Origin: Propionibacteriaceae bacterium
Lineage (GTDB): Bacteria; Actinomycetota; Actinomycetes; Propionibacteriales; Propionibacteriaceae
Direction of reading: 5' to 3'
DNA: 64,000 bases
NCBI GenBank assembly: GCA_031285845.1
Contig: JAITVK010000026.1
Span: 88,096 to 152,095 of the forward strand
The position numbers were made by a program, and so were the translations under genes. Under the pieces are notes generated by a model, which was given only the letters and a program-made list of their open reading frames with translations, searched no databases and was not told where the DNA came from. Shown here piece by piece: positions 1 through 8,920 of this stretch. Within the stretch, counting starts at the first letter, position 1; every line of letters starts with the position of its first letter.

Positions 1-1013
1 CAAGGGACCACTGCCATCTCCACCTTCATAGTGGTGAATCGTCCCCGGGAATCCGTGACTCGGACTTCTGCAGTCACTTTATCATCGACGCGGATCGAGT
101 CGGAGCTCTGAAAACTGACCGACCCGTTCTCGATCGCGCCAGAGCCTGACAGATCCTGACCCGACACCGACCACCGCGTCAATTTAGCGCCCTCGCCGGG
201 CTTGATCGACGAGATGGTGAGCAGTGCTTTCGATCGACGCTGCACCGCGAGGCCCCACGATGCGGGCACCGGTCCATCGACCCTGGACAGAACGGCCGAG
301 TAGGACGGTATCCAACTCCCCGGAACAATGACCGTGAACGACGCGGTGGTCACCGCGATCTCACGACCGTCATTCAACGTTCGGACCCTGACTGTGCAGG
401 GCGCTGAGACGGTCGTCGGAATGAGCTCAGCCACCCCTTTGACGGGTATCGTCCAGGTCTGCGATGTCGCCACCCCAGTGTGCCTGGCGACGACTTTGCC
501 CGCGATTTCCCACTCCACGGTATGCGTGAATCGGTCTGAAGCCCGGTTGAGCGCGACCGTCTGAGACTTTCCGATCTCCACCGACGCCGCAGCCATCGAC
601 ACAGTGGATCCGCGAGGAATCTGCGGCAAATCCCACTGGCCAGAGCACGACCGATCACCAGCGTCATAAAACCACCCCGTCAACGAGGCAGCGACGGACG
701 CCCGACCGGCGCCGTCATGTTGGATAGTGACCCGGCCCGAGCGCAGGATATGCTCACCCCGACCAGACTGGTCAGACCACTTTCCGGGCGCCACCTGCTG
801 ACCAGCGACCACCCCCGACTTGAGTTGGACCGCATTGAGATACCAGCGCGGGTCCCCGGTCGTGCCTTCCCAGCCAGCCCACCAATCCACGACCGAGGTG
901 TCCGACTCGACCGATTGGCTGATCAGACGCCAGTGCACAAAGAACCGCGAGTTTGGACCGTACGATCCGGACGCGACCGCGTCGGAATAGCACCAACCCT
1001 CGGCGACACTCAT
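1..1013 (-). CDS. Phage tail structural protein, DUF859-like (3' end outside window)
   Basis: The frame is open from the ATG at 1013 to the left edge, so only about the first 337 residues are visible. The N-terminal part (about residues 1-130) reads like an all-beta domain with Trp and Tyr residues. After it come segments such as SQTVALNRASDRFTHTVEW, the pattern I associate with DUF859-type minor structural proteins of Gram-positive siphophages. Its ATG overlaps the stop of the upstream hub gene as ATGA, so the two are probably translationally coupled. Position after the Dit and hub genes suggests a baseplate or host-recognition component. The fold and family call rest on my recollection of motif style, not on a search. 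Confidence 0.6.
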   Translation of the reverse strand, partial: MSVAEGWCYSDAVASGSYGPNSRFFVHWRLISQSVESDTSVVDWWAGWEGTTGDPRWYLNAVQLKSGVVAGQQVAPGKWSDQSGRGEHILRSGRVTIQHDGAGRASVAASLTGWFYDAGDRSCSGQWDLPQIPRGSTVSMAAASVEIGKSQTVALNRASDRFTHTVEWEIAGKVVARHTGVATSQTWTIPVKGVAELIPTTVSAPCTVRVRTLNDGREIAVTTASFTVIVPGSWIPSYSAVLSRVDGPVPASWGLAVQRRSKALLTISSIKPGEGAKLTRWSVSGQDLSGSGAIENGSVSFQSSDSIRVDDKVTAEVRVTDSRGRFTTMKVEMAVVP

Positions 1014-3883
1014 GATGCTCTCCTAATCCACAGACCCCGCTTGTCGGGGCTCGGTTCGAGGATCCGGTCCCCGATTCGCAGTTGTGACACCACGGCTCCA
1101 CCAGAAGCGAACCGGGCGACCTGTGCCCCTTGCACTCGGATCTCCATCCCGTCATCGGACACCAAGGTCTTTGTTCGCGAATCTGTCTTGCCCACCTCCA
1201 CACCGTCGCCGGACAAGCGGATCATCGTGGTTCGTTCTTCTGACTCCGCACTAATATCATTCTGTAGGCCAGTGACCGTCTCGCTGTTGCTCAGAAAGGT
1301 GAGAGCCACTTCACCGGCAGTTTGTTTGACCTCACTGCGGAATTCCTTCTTCGCCTTTTCAAACGCGGTCTCAGTGACGTATCTTTCTGCCACCACCGAT
1401 GACACTTCACCTGAAAGCTGATTGACTCTCGACTCCACTTTCTTCACGGTCTCGGTGACAAGGTTCACTTCGTCGCGAACCTTCTGCGATTCGGTCACGT
1501 CTGTCACGGTGAAGTTGGTGACCCACCAGGTGGAATTCGCTCCAGTCTTCGCGCTCGACCCGAATCCAGGACGGAACAGGTCGACCTCATTACCCGCAGT
1601 CCACAGCCAGGAATACCGGGTGAACCCCGAGTCCGGCTCAGCACCCGTCGGCGTCACCATGTCACACATCGCCGGTGGTTCTTGATCCAGTTGATCGTCC
1701 GCCGCCACCCATGTGCCTCGACGACGCCGGAAAACCCGGAACCCGAAGGGGTGGTCACCCTCTCCGGCGAACGCGGCGTCGATCGACAGCCGATACGTAC
1801 GCCCTGGAGCAGTCGGCAGACCTCCGTCGCCACCGCGCGCCCCGCGCACGTAATAGTCATTTGCAGCCACCGTCTTCGCGTAAGACTTCGCCGGTGACGG
1901 CAAAGTTCCAGTGAACCCGGAGGCGTTGAACACCAGCGCTGCCCCTGCCACGTCGGCTCCGATGGCTCCACCGATGTTTGTCAGATGGTCCACAGAGGAG
2001 TTCTTCGCGAAGCACGAGTCCCGGACGAGGTTGGTTTGCGCGGCGCCAGTCTCGACCCGATCAACAGTGCGCGCGACATCGGCTGCAGCGTTGGCGGCTG
2101 ATTGGGCCTCGGTCACGTCCACGACGGAAAAGTTAGTCACCCACCAGGTGGAATTCGTGCCTTTAGTGGAGTACGACCCGATGCCCGGACGGAACTGATC
2201 TGCGTCGGCGGCCGCAGTCCACGTCCAGGAGTAGCGGGTGAAGCGCGAATCAGCTGCCTGTTCAGATGTCGGTCTCTCAACGTCCAGGCCCGCAGCCCAC
2301 ACCCACTTTCCGCCACGGCGCTGGGTGACCCGGAACCCAAAGGGATGGTCACCCTCGCCGGCGTAGGCGACATCGACCGTGAATCGGTAGGTTCGTCCGC
2401 GCCCACGGTCGACCGGCGCTGTGGGCAGACCCTCCCCATGCACGCCTGTGACGTAGCAGTTCAGGTTCCCCGTGATTCGAGCGCAGGAGGTTGCCGGAGT
2501 GGGCAACAGCAGACCACACCCCGCGGCACGAAACTCCAGTGAGTCTCGTCCGAGCCATCCGTCAGCGTCGGCGTCCGTACTGAAACTGGAATCTCGAATC
2601 AGGTTGGGGGAGCCCGCCCAAGCAGCGGTCACATCATGTTGGACTTCTCGGACCGCTTGCCCCATCCTTACATTGGAGGACGCCAACTCGATCACCTGAT
2701 CGGCGGCCCGCTCACCTCGGTTGATCGCGTCACTCAAGCTCGAGCGTTTAGCGCCAAGCTCGATCGACCAGTCACCGACGTCGACCAGCGAGCGCTTACG
2801 CCGAGCCACTGTCATAGTCTGGTCAATGCCAATCGCGGGAACGACGAATCGAGCTCGGTCGAAGACGGTCAATTGCGCGATCTGTGGATCGATCAGATGC
2901 TGATCCACGACCGACGCCGTGACACTGACTTCGGTCAGGGAGTTTTCTGCCACATGTTCGGCCGCCCGACGCAGCAAAGTTGAGGCATCCTCGATGTCAT
3001 CCCACGTCATCGACGCGACGATCAGACCATAGACTTTAGCTGCCTCCTGGTTGATGACGCCGTAGTGTTCCAGGCCGTCACTGTCGACATAGAGCAGATC
3101 TGCTTGGTCGGCCAGGGTCAAGGCCAGGCGCCGATCCTCGCCCTCTGTCTCACTCTTGAGCTTCTTCCCGAGCGGCTCACAAGCGGTCACGATGCCCGAA
3201 CCGGTCATGGTCCGGTGCCATTCCTGGAGTGTCCCACCGAAGCGAATCACCTGGGCGGACAGGCTTCCCGTCGAACTCCAGTCGAGGTAGTTGACACCGT
3301 CTTCGGCAGTTCGCACTCGAACGTGACCACCGGTCGCAGAGTCCCAAGTGGATCGTTTGAGCGCATCCATGGTAACTGGGTAAGGCCAAGCGTCGACTAC
3401 CCGATCGATCGGCGCACCGTCACCCAGATCGCTCGAGATCAGTCCCCGTCGGATTTGGCGCATCGGGTCGGGACTGCCGTCAGGTCGTCGCATCTGTCCG
3501 TTGTGGTTCGCCAGGATCCGATCGATCAGCTGTGTCGGCGGTCCCTTGTGCGCCCAATGCGGCTGGACACTGTCGTTGAGAACCGCCATCACGCCTTCAG
3601 CTGTGACGGAGGAGACCCCGTCAATTCCAGGACCATCGGCATCGATGACGCGGAAACGCTCGACACCGGCGACACCCGCCTCAGCGACTTCGATCCAACT
3701 GTTCCGCAGCGTCAAAGCATCGAACAGCGGGTGACTCATCGCCACATCGAACGTCAGGACTGACGCCGAATTCGCCTCATCGACGATCGTCGGCGCACCC
3801 ACCCGTGGGCCTGCAGGCAGTCGCGTGTCCATGATGAGATGCCGCGCGCCATCCGACACCAGGAACATCTGGTACGAAATCAT
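1010..3883 (-). CDS. Tail-associated hub/fibre protein (Tal-like) with duplicated carbohydrate-binding-like modules
   Basis: This 957-residue protein starts at the ATG at 3883, which overlaps the Dit stop as ATGA. Codons upstream of it read as Arg/His-rich shadow sequence, so a longer start is unlikely. The first about 370 residues resemble the siphophage tail hub (Tal, prophage tail endopeptidase family). Two similar beta modules follow at about residues 425-600 and 616-795. Each begins NL(I/V)RDS and ends with a WWVTNF motif. Helical linkers of coiled-coil type lie around 800-900, and a short C-terminal beta region ends the protein. It probably forms the tail tip and binds the host surface. 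No lysozyme or CHAP motif was seen. Confidence 0.7.
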   Translation of the reverse strand: MISYQMFLVSDGARHLIMDTRLPAGPRVGAPTIVDEANSASVLTFDVAMSHPLFDALTLRNSWIEVAEAGVAGVERFRVIDADGPGIDGVSSVTAEGVMAVLNDSVQPHWAHKGPPTQLIDRILANHNGQMRRPDGSPDPMRQIRRGLISSDLGDGAPIDRVVDAWPYPVTMDALKRSTWDSATGGHVRVRTAEDGVNYLDWSSTGSLSAQVIRFGGTLQEWHRTMTGSGIVTACEPLGKKLKSETEGEDRRLALTLADQADLLYVDSDGLEHYGVINQEAAKVYGLIVASMTWDDIEDASTLLRRAAEHVAENSLTEVSVTASVVDQHLIDPQIAQLTVFDRARFVVPAIGIDQTMTVARRKRSLVDVGDWSIELGAKRSSLSDAINRGERAADQVIELASSNVRMGQAVREVQHDVTAAWAGSPNLIRDSSFSTDADADGWLGRDSLEFRAAGCGLLLPTPATSCARITGNLNCYVTGVHGEGLPTAPVDRGRGRTYRFTVDVAYAGEGDHPFGFRVTQRRGGKWVWAAGLDVERPTSEQAADSRFTRYSWTWTAAADADQFRPGIGSYSTKGTNSTWWVTNFSVVDVTEAQSAANAAADVARTVDRVETGAAQTNLVRDSCFAKNSSVDHLTNIGGAIGADVAGAALVFNASGFTGTLPSPAKSYAKTVAANDYYVRGARGGDGGLPTAPGRTYRLSIDAAFAGEGDHPFGFRVFRRRRGTWVAADDQLDQEPPAMCDMVTPTGAEPDSGFTRYSWLWTAGNEVDLFRPGFGSSAKTGANSTWWVTNFTVTDVTESQKVRDEVNLVTETVKKVESRVNQLSGEVSSVVAERYVTETAFEKAKKEFRSEVKQTAGEVALTFLSNSETVTGLQNDISAESEERTTMIRLSGDGVEVGKTDSRTKTLVSDDGMEIRVQGAQVARFASGGAVVSQLRIGDRILEPSPDKRGLWIRRAS

Positions 3884-4536
3884 GTCGGCCACCCTTCTTG
3901 CCAAAAGAACTCCACAGTCCCCGTACCAACGATTCGGCCTGCCACTGCGGGCGCTTCTGGCATCAGAAGCATCCCGTCGACCCAGGAGGTCACCCCGACG
4001 GGAAGACTGATCTTCTGCGAGCCCTTGACGATGGTGACCGTCGACCCGGTGACAGTGATGCGCGGCATGACGGGATAGCCGGTGGGTGGAAGGCTGAAGG
4101 CAGCGCCAGGACTCGCCGCACCGGTAACCTTCACAGTCGTGGCCGTGTCTTTCCACCAGTACGGCTCAGCATCCACCCCGAGTGTGAACAAGACGGCTTC
4201 GTGACGACCCGGCCATGACCAGTCGGACACATTCGCGCGCCCTGAGAGATGCCAACCAGGCCGGTCTTCGAAGCCCAGCTCCACCCACTTCCCAGACAGT
4301 TGCGCGCCCAGACGGCGTTGAGCTGCCCACAACGTCTCCCCAACCACCATGCAGGGCAGCGTGACACTGCGATGCCCATACCGCGGCACTCCCGCAGTCA
4401 GCAGTGTGGAAGTGTCCACATCTAGACCGCCCGGGATGGCGGCCCAGGAGACCACCGGCTCTGGCGGGTCAAGACTGACGCCTTCCAAGATTTGCACGCC
4501 ATCAAGGGGTTTCCCATTGATCCTGATCACGCCCAT
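3880..4536 (-). CDS. Distal tail protein (Dit-like)
   Basis: A 218-residue protein lying between tape measure and hub, the standard place for Dit in Gram-positive siphophages. It opens with a short beta start (MGVIRINGKPLDG). Mid-protein motifs include YGHRSVTLPC and a later EPYWW, typical of the Dit/phage tail component family, which forms the hexameric ring joining tail tube to baseplate. The ATG at 4536 overlaps the tape-measure stop by 10 bases, and the stop overlaps the hub start as ATGA, which indicates one tightly coupled operon. It is shorter than many Dit proteins, consistent with a form lacking an extra carbohydrate-binding insertion. Confidence 0.75.
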   Translation of the reverse strand: MGVIRINGKPLDGVQILEGVSLDPPEPVVSWAAIPGGLDVDTSTLLTAGVPRYGHRSVTLPCMVVGETLWAAQRRLGAQLSGKWVELGFEDRPGWHLSGRANVSDWSWPGRHEAVLFTLGVDAEPYWWKDTATTVKVTGAASPGAAFSLPPTGYPVMPRITVTGSTVTIVKGSQKISLPVGVTSWVDGMLLMPEAPAVAGRIVGTGTVEFFWQEGWPT

Positions 4537-6887
4537 GCGACACCTCGCGCTTCCTGAATCGCTTCTTGTCTCAACTCAGACGACATGTGCCGCCTGAGGA
4601 CGGAACCGAGTTGGCGGCCATCCACCGAGATGATCTGACCACGTTGCAGTTCGGCCAGCATCGCCCCGAGCAGGGCGACAATCTGCTGAGTATGTTCAGC
4701 GCCGCCCACTCCTGTGCTGCCGGAGTTCGACCCCGTCAAATTGGCCTGTGCCGAGAGCATCAGTTCGTCTGTCGCTCCAACCACTTTGGCTTTTCCGTCA
4801 GCGATCGAGTCAGCAAAGTCACTGGTGAGCGCTTCGCCTGAGTACGTGGTGTATCCATGCCCCGAGAACGCTCCCGTCTTCGCCGGGCTGAACGGGAAGA
4901 AGTCACGAATCTTGCCCATGATCCCGGACACGACGTTGGTTATGTTGCCGATCATGTTCTTGATGCCGTCAATGAACCCCTGAATGAGCGCTTTGCCCGA
5001 GTCGAAGAGTTTCGACCCGAGGCCCCCGAGCGCGTCAATGATTCGCCCAGGAATGCCCCCAACGAAGTTCACAAGCTCGCCCAGCTTCTCTTTGCCGGCA
5101 TTGAGGACTCCCATGAACCACTCGCCAGCTTTGGCTCCCAGGCCTGCGAGGAAGGACAGCCCATCGAGCAGCCGCTGCGGAATTCCTGTGATGAAGCTGA
5201 CGATCGCATTCCAGACCTCGCTTGCCTTGTCGCTGATACCTTGCCACAAGCCGGTGAAGAAACTCGCGACTGCAGAGAAGACCTCGTTTGCTTTGTCACA
5301 TATTCCCTGCCACAAGCCGACCACAAAGTCGCGAATCCCGTTCCAAACCGCAGTCACGTTGTCGACAATGCCTTGCCACAGGCCTTGAAAAAAGTCGGCC
5401 ACGGCGGAGAAGACCTCGTTCGCCTTATCACTTATCCCTTGCCACAACCCGGCGAAGAAATCACGAATACCGTTCCACACACCAATGGCAAAGTCGACGA
5501 TTCCCTGCCAGAGTCCCTGAAAAAACTCGCCGATCGCACCGAACACCGACTGAGCAAGCTCACCAATGGTCGAGAAGGTCCCAGTTACCCAACTCACACA
5601 GGCGCCCCATGCCCCTTGAAACCAGGCGACAACGGCATCCCAATTCTTAACCAGCGCGACAATAACTGCGATCAAGACGAGGATTGCGGCCACAATCCAG
5701 GTGATTGGAGAGCCTAGCAAGAACAACGTGGTAGTGCCGATACTCCCGGCCCAAGTGAGGAACGCTCCAACCAGGGTAATGCCAACCAAACCCGCAACCA
5801 CACCGAGAAGCCACTGATTGTCGGCCAGCCAGCTACCAAAAGCTTGTATCTGAGGCATGACTGCCTGCAGCGCTCCTCCAAGCGCATCAAAGACACCTGA
5901 AGCCAAAGGTTGGAGTGCGAGAGCTGCGTTGTTTTTGACGGTTTCCCACTTTTCGGCGAAGGAGGACGTTTCTTTAGCGGTATCTAGGATCTTTCCGGAG
6001 GCTTCACCGGCGGTCCCGGTTAGGTCGCTCAGCGACAAACGCCCCGTCTGCACGGCGCCGATGAACTCGCTGGCAGCTCCTGTTCCGAATATCCCACTGG
6101 CAAGATCAATCGCTCCAGCGATATCTCCAGACTTTATCAACTCATCAATTTCCCGAGTGACACGGTTGAATGTCTCCCTGGGGCTCTCACCAGCAAGCGC
6201 GAGTTCCCCGAGCCTGGCGCTCATTCCTGACATTGCGTCCGAGGCGTTGATACCTGCCTTATCCAGGACGCCCGCCATCGCCGCCGACTCCGAAAAAGAG
6301 AAGCCGAGATCACGAAGAGCCGGTGCCTGCTCCAGGACGACCTGAGCGAGATCGTTCATTGAGGTTCCGGTGCTTTGGGACGTCTGGAACAGGACATCCA
6401 TGGCGCCACTAACATCACCTTGCGACAAGCCAAAAGCATTGAAAGACGCCGTCAGAGTATCCATGTTCAGGGCTTCACCGGTGATCCGCCCAGCCTCCAG
6501 CGCCTGAGCGGCCACTGTCTCCAGATCGCTACCGGTCAATCCCAGACGCACGTTGAGATCTGAGACTGCCGAGCCAATGTCAGAGAATGAGGCCGGAGTC
6601 GCTCTCCCAATGGCCCGGGCCGACTGCAGCAAAGAGTTTAGCGAGTCGCCAGTGGCTCCAGTGCCAACGCGGATTTTATCCGACATCTCATCGTATCTGG
6701 AGCCAATATCGAGAAGAGTGTGGCCGACCGCGATCAGACCCGGCTTGATCTTGTTGAACGCCTTCGAAAACCTAGATCTTGCCCTCTTTCCCGCCTCTTC
6801 ACCTGCTTCCTCAGCAGCCGGGTTAAGTTCATCGGAGATCTCATCTTTCGCTCCGGGAAGGAAAGGGACTTTGCTCGGTTTCCCCAT
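4527..6887 (-). CDS. Tail tape measure protein
   Basis: A 786-residue protein. A charged helical N-terminus (about 1-60) leads into the phage-related minor tail family core around residues 70-330, with Ala/Gly-rich segments such as LGLTGSDLETVAAQALEAG. A strongly hydrophobic stretch lies at about 360-410 (LLGVVAGLVGITLVGAFLTW and a second segment rich in Val/Ile). Five 22-residue units follow at about 455-565. The C-terminus carries a DFFPFSPAKTGAFSGHG signature common in tape measures. Length predicts a tail of roughly 110-120 nm by the usual 1.5 angstrom per residue rule (inference). Its ATG at 6887 is preceded by GGAGG in the mRNA. Confidence 0.88.
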   Translation of the reverse strand: MGKPSKVPFLPGAKDEISDELNPAAEEAGEEAGKRARSRFSKAFNKIKPGLIAVGHTLLDIGSRYDEMSDKIRVGTGATGDSLNSLLQSARAIGRATPASFSDIGSAVSDLNVRLGLTGSDLETVAAQALEAGRITGEALNMDTLTASFNAFGLSQGDVSGAMDVLFQTSQSTGTSMNDLAQVVLEQAPALRDLGFSFSESAAMAGVLDKAGINASDAMSGMSARLGELALAGESPRETFNRVTREIDELIKSGDIAGAIDLASGIFGTGAASEFIGAVQTGRLSLSDLTGTAGEASGKILDTAKETSSFAEKWETVKNNAALALQPLASGVFDALGGALQAVMPQIQAFGSWLADNQWLLGVVAGLVGITLVGAFLTWAGSIGTTTLFLLGSPITWIVAAILVLIAVIVALVKNWDAVVAWFQGAWGACVSWVTGTFSTIGELAQSVFGAIGEFFQGLWQGIVDFAIGVWNGIRDFFAGLWQGISDKANEVFSAVADFFQGLWQGIVDNVTAVWNGIRDFVVGLWQGICDKANEVFSAVASFFTGLWQGISDKASEVWNAIVSFITGIPQRLLDGLSFLAGLGAKAGEWFMGVLNAGKEKLGELVNFVGGIPGRIIDALGGLGSKLFDSGKALIQGFIDGIKNMIGNITNVVSGIMGKIRDFFPFSPAKTGAFSGHGYTTYSGEALTSDFADSIADGKAKVVGATDELMLSAQANLTGSNSGSTGVGGAEHTQQIVALLGAMLAELQRGQIISVDGRQLGSVLRRHMSSELRQEAIQEARGVAWA

Positions 6888-6938
6888 TTTTCACCGCCTC
6901 CCCACAGTCACTGACATACAGCGCTGTAGAATCTGTTC

Positions 6939-7418
6939 ATGGAAATCATCAGTGCGACAGGGCAGACCGGTCGCGTCTCATTTGATGGTCACTTCGTGAC
7001 AATCAGTCGAACGGGCTACGTGGCCGTGCTCAACTTCGGGAAATCCGAGAAGCGGATCCCAATAACAGCTATCAGCGCGGTGCAGTTTCGACCCGCTGGA
7101 TCGATACTCCGAGGCTTCATTCAGTTCACCCTTGCAGGCGCTATCGAGCAACGATCGCAATTCATGCATCAGATCGGTGACGCGACCGAGGACGAGAACA
7201 GTGTGGTCTTCCTCAAAAAGTCCTCTGCTGACATGGAAGCCGTCCGCGATGCCATTGAACAGGCGATCATCAAGCTTCACGAGCCGCATGCGCCGCAGCC
7301 TCAGGCAGCTTCGCCATCAACCTCAGAAGAGCTGAATCGTCTCGCCCAACTTCACGCCCAGGGAGTTCTCAGTGACAGCGAATTCAGCGCTGCAAAGAAC
7401 CGGATTCTGGGGTTGTAA
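6939..7418 (+). CDS. DUF4429 + SHOCT domain protein (phage moron)
   Basis: A 159-residue protein on the strand opposite to the surrounding tail genes. The first about 100 residues form a PH-like beta fold of the DUF4429 type (FDGHFVTISR, RIPITAISAVQFRPAG). A Pro/Ala-rich linker follows, then a C-terminal SHOCT motif (LNRLAQLHAQGVLSDSEFSAAKNRIL). A TAGAAT -10-like box sits at 6927-6932, six bases before the ATG, and no Shine-Dalgarno is visible, so the mRNA may be leaderless. Its 3' end overlaps the end of the tail chaperone gene by 35 bases, convergently. Independent strand and promoter fit a moron expressed outside the late operon. Function is unknown. Confidence 0.75.
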   Translation: MEIISATGQTGRVSFDGHFVTISRTGYVAVLNFGKSEKRIPITAISAVQFRPAGSILRGFIQFTLAGAIEQRSQFMHQIGDATEDENSVVFLKKSSADMEAVRDAIEQAIIKLHEPHAPQPQAASPSTSEELNRLAQLHAQGVLSDSEFSAAKNRILGL

Positions 7419-7920
7419 CGTCGACCTGCGGAAGTGTGGGTGAAGGCTCCATAAGAGAACCCCCACCCACGGATTGCTGGTTTTCATCATCCGGCGTCGC
7501 TTCGGCTTGCTTGTCAGCGAGCCAGATGTCGAACTCGTCGACGGGCAGAGCGCCATCGCCGATGTGCTGTGCCTCGCCCGCGCTGACTTGCCCCGGTCGA
7601 ACCACAGGCTTTGGACGCCCCGAACGCTTTCCAGTACGTTGCCAATTGGCGCCGTTGAGCGCGTCGACCATCATCGCCATCAGGTACTCCCGATCAGTCC
7701 AGCGAGCACGCTCACCGTGGAGCGCGATCGCCAGAGCCGAACCGGCACGAGTGTCCTTCACGAAAGCGAGGAGGTCATGCCATCCCAGCTTCTTCGTACC
7801 AACGGCGTCCAAGGTGAGACCGACCTTGAGCAGGTCTGCTCGCAGGGCCTCTCCATACTGATCGATCAGGCTGGAGAGGCCGAGGATTCCCCCACGGACA
7901 CCTTGGAGAACTGCGCCCAC
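7384..7920 (-). CDS. Tail assembly chaperone C-terminal extension, expressed by -1 frameshift (gpT-like)
   Basis: This frame has no convincing start of its own. It overlaps the upstream chaperone frame by more than 50 bases and stays open upstream past the slippery site. Reading through the shift gives ...SVG(E/G)ILGLSSLIDQYGEA, a natural continuation, whereas the first codons after a GTG at 7920 do not look like a protein start. The extension runs about 165 residues and ends in a Pro/Ser-rich tail. The fusion corresponds to lambda gpGT. The last 35 bases overlap the convergent DUF4429/SHOCT gene. An independently initiated protein cannot be excluded. Confidence 0.75.
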   Translation of the reverse strand: MGAVLQGVRGGILGLSSLIDQYGEALRADLLKVGLTLDAVGTKKLGWHDLLAFVKDTRAGSALAIALHGERARWTDREYLMAMMVDALNGANWQRTGKRSGRPKPVVRPGQVSAGEAQHIGDGALPVDEFDIWLADKQAEATPDDENQQSVGGGSLMEPSPTLPQVDVTTPESGSLQR

Positions 7921-8219
7921 TGCTCGAACAAGTAGTTGAGCTGTTCCATGTCGAGTTTTCCCGACAGCCCAGGCGCGTAGCGATCCATGACTGCTGTGAG
8001 GATCCCGACTGCTTGCAGAACATCCTGCTGACGGGCGTTCTTCTTCGGTTTTCCGGTCTTCACATTGCCCAGTTTGGGCGCGAGCGTACGCATCTGATCG
8101 ATGATGTCCAGGTCCAGATGCTCCAGCGGTGGCAGTTTGTAGACCTGCCCCTCACCGTCGATCTGAACCTCGAACCATGACTTGGCTCGCTTCTTTTTCG
8201 GAATGACCAAAGCGCTCAT
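7866..8219 (-). CDS. Tail assembly chaperone, N-terminal product (gpG-like)
   Basis: A 117-residue protein between major tail protein and tape measure, the conserved site of the two overlapping tail assembly chaperones (lambda G/GT type). It ends in ...WAQFSKVSVGESSASPA. A Gly-Glu-Ser-Ser-Ala-Ser tail just after the shift site is a pattern I recognise from actinophage chaperones. The frame of the following ORF lies at -1 relative to this one, so a fraction of ribosomes should produce an extended GT-type protein. The product should coat the tape measure protein during tail assembly and be absent from the finished tail. Confidence 0.8.
   Translation of the reverse strand: MSALVIPKKKRAKSWFEVQIDGEGQVYKLPPLEHLDLDIIDQMRTLAPKLGNVKTGKPKKNARQQDVLQAVGILTAVMDRYAPGLSGKLDMEQLNYLFEQWAQFSKVSVGESSASPA
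7887..7893 (-). promoter_or_regulatory. Programmed -1 ribosomal slippage site (GGGGGAA)
   Basis: On the mRNA strand the zero-frame codons are GTG GGG GAA, giving the heptamer G GGG GAA just before the zero-frame tail ESSASPA. Slippage by -1 enters the open downstream chaperone frame. A second, textbook heptamer G GGA AAA lies upstream at 7956-7962. It would give a fusion lacking the Trp-rich C-terminus, so I favour the downstream site. Confidence 0.6.
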
Positions 8220-8236
8220 CGTGCTTGCCTCGGCTC

Positions 8237-8827
8237 TCAGGCGGTGAACACGCCGTCGTCGGTGTAGATGTAGAGACTGTTGCCCGCAGCGTCCGCGTAG
8301 CAGGACAGGGTGGTCTCCAGACCGATCGGCGCGTTGCGGACGAAGCCGATCTCGCCGACGTTGGTCACCTGACCGCGAGGAACGACCACGCGGATGAGGT
8401 TTTCACCGTCCTTCATCTCGAAGACCCACTCGCGCTCCTTGGGCAAGCGAGCTCCGATCTTGACAGCCTTCTGAACACCATGGCTGCCGTTGGCGGCGGT
8501 GACGGTGACGTTGTCGTCGCCGAATGCGTTCTTCAGATCCTGCTCGCCCATCTGAATGGAGGTCCAGGACATCTCACCGGTGAAGGTTTCCAAAACGCGG
8601 CGAACCAAGGCCCCGCTCCAGTCAGTGATGTCGGAGGTCGAGTAGGTGGGGGTGATCTTCAAACCATCCTCCGAGACGTACCCGGAGTCTTTGAAGCCCT
8701 TCTCACCGCTGGTCAGAGCAGTGCGAGCGTCGGTGGGCATGGCCACACCGAGGGCGGCGCAATGAATCGCGCCAGTAGTGAGCTGATTCGGTGCTCCAAC
8801 AAGCACGTCAGCGGTATTGATAGCCAT
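8237..8827 (-). CDS. Major tail (tube) protein
   Basis: A 196-residue protein just upstream of the tail chaperones, with an N-terminal MAINTADVLVGAPNQLTTGA typical of actinophage tube proteins. An acidic loop region (SEDGLKITPTYSTSDI) is followed by a beta-rich remainder that ends with a short YIYTDDGVFTA strand. The family polymerises as stacked hexamers around the tape measure. The mRNA has AAAGGA nine bases before the ATG at 8827. No capsid, connector or tail-terminator gene lies upstream, which is unusual, because those normally precede this gene directly. Confidence 0.85.
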   Translation of the reverse strand: MAINTADVLVGAPNQLTTGAIHCAALGVAMPTDARTALTSGEKGFKDSGYVSEDGLKITPTYSTSDITDWSGALVRRVLETFTGEMSWTSIQMGEQDLKNAFGDDNVTVTAANGSHGVQKAVKIGARLPKEREWVFEMKDGENLIRVVVPRGQVTNVGEIGFVRNAPIGLETTLSCYADAAGNSLYIYTDDGVFTA

Positions 8828-8920
8828 GAACGGTGTCCTTTCTCAGGGGTGAGGGTTGGTCCGATGCCTGGATGACCTCGACAGCAGCGCTGCGAGTTGT
8901 CCAGGTGATGGGGATTCAGC

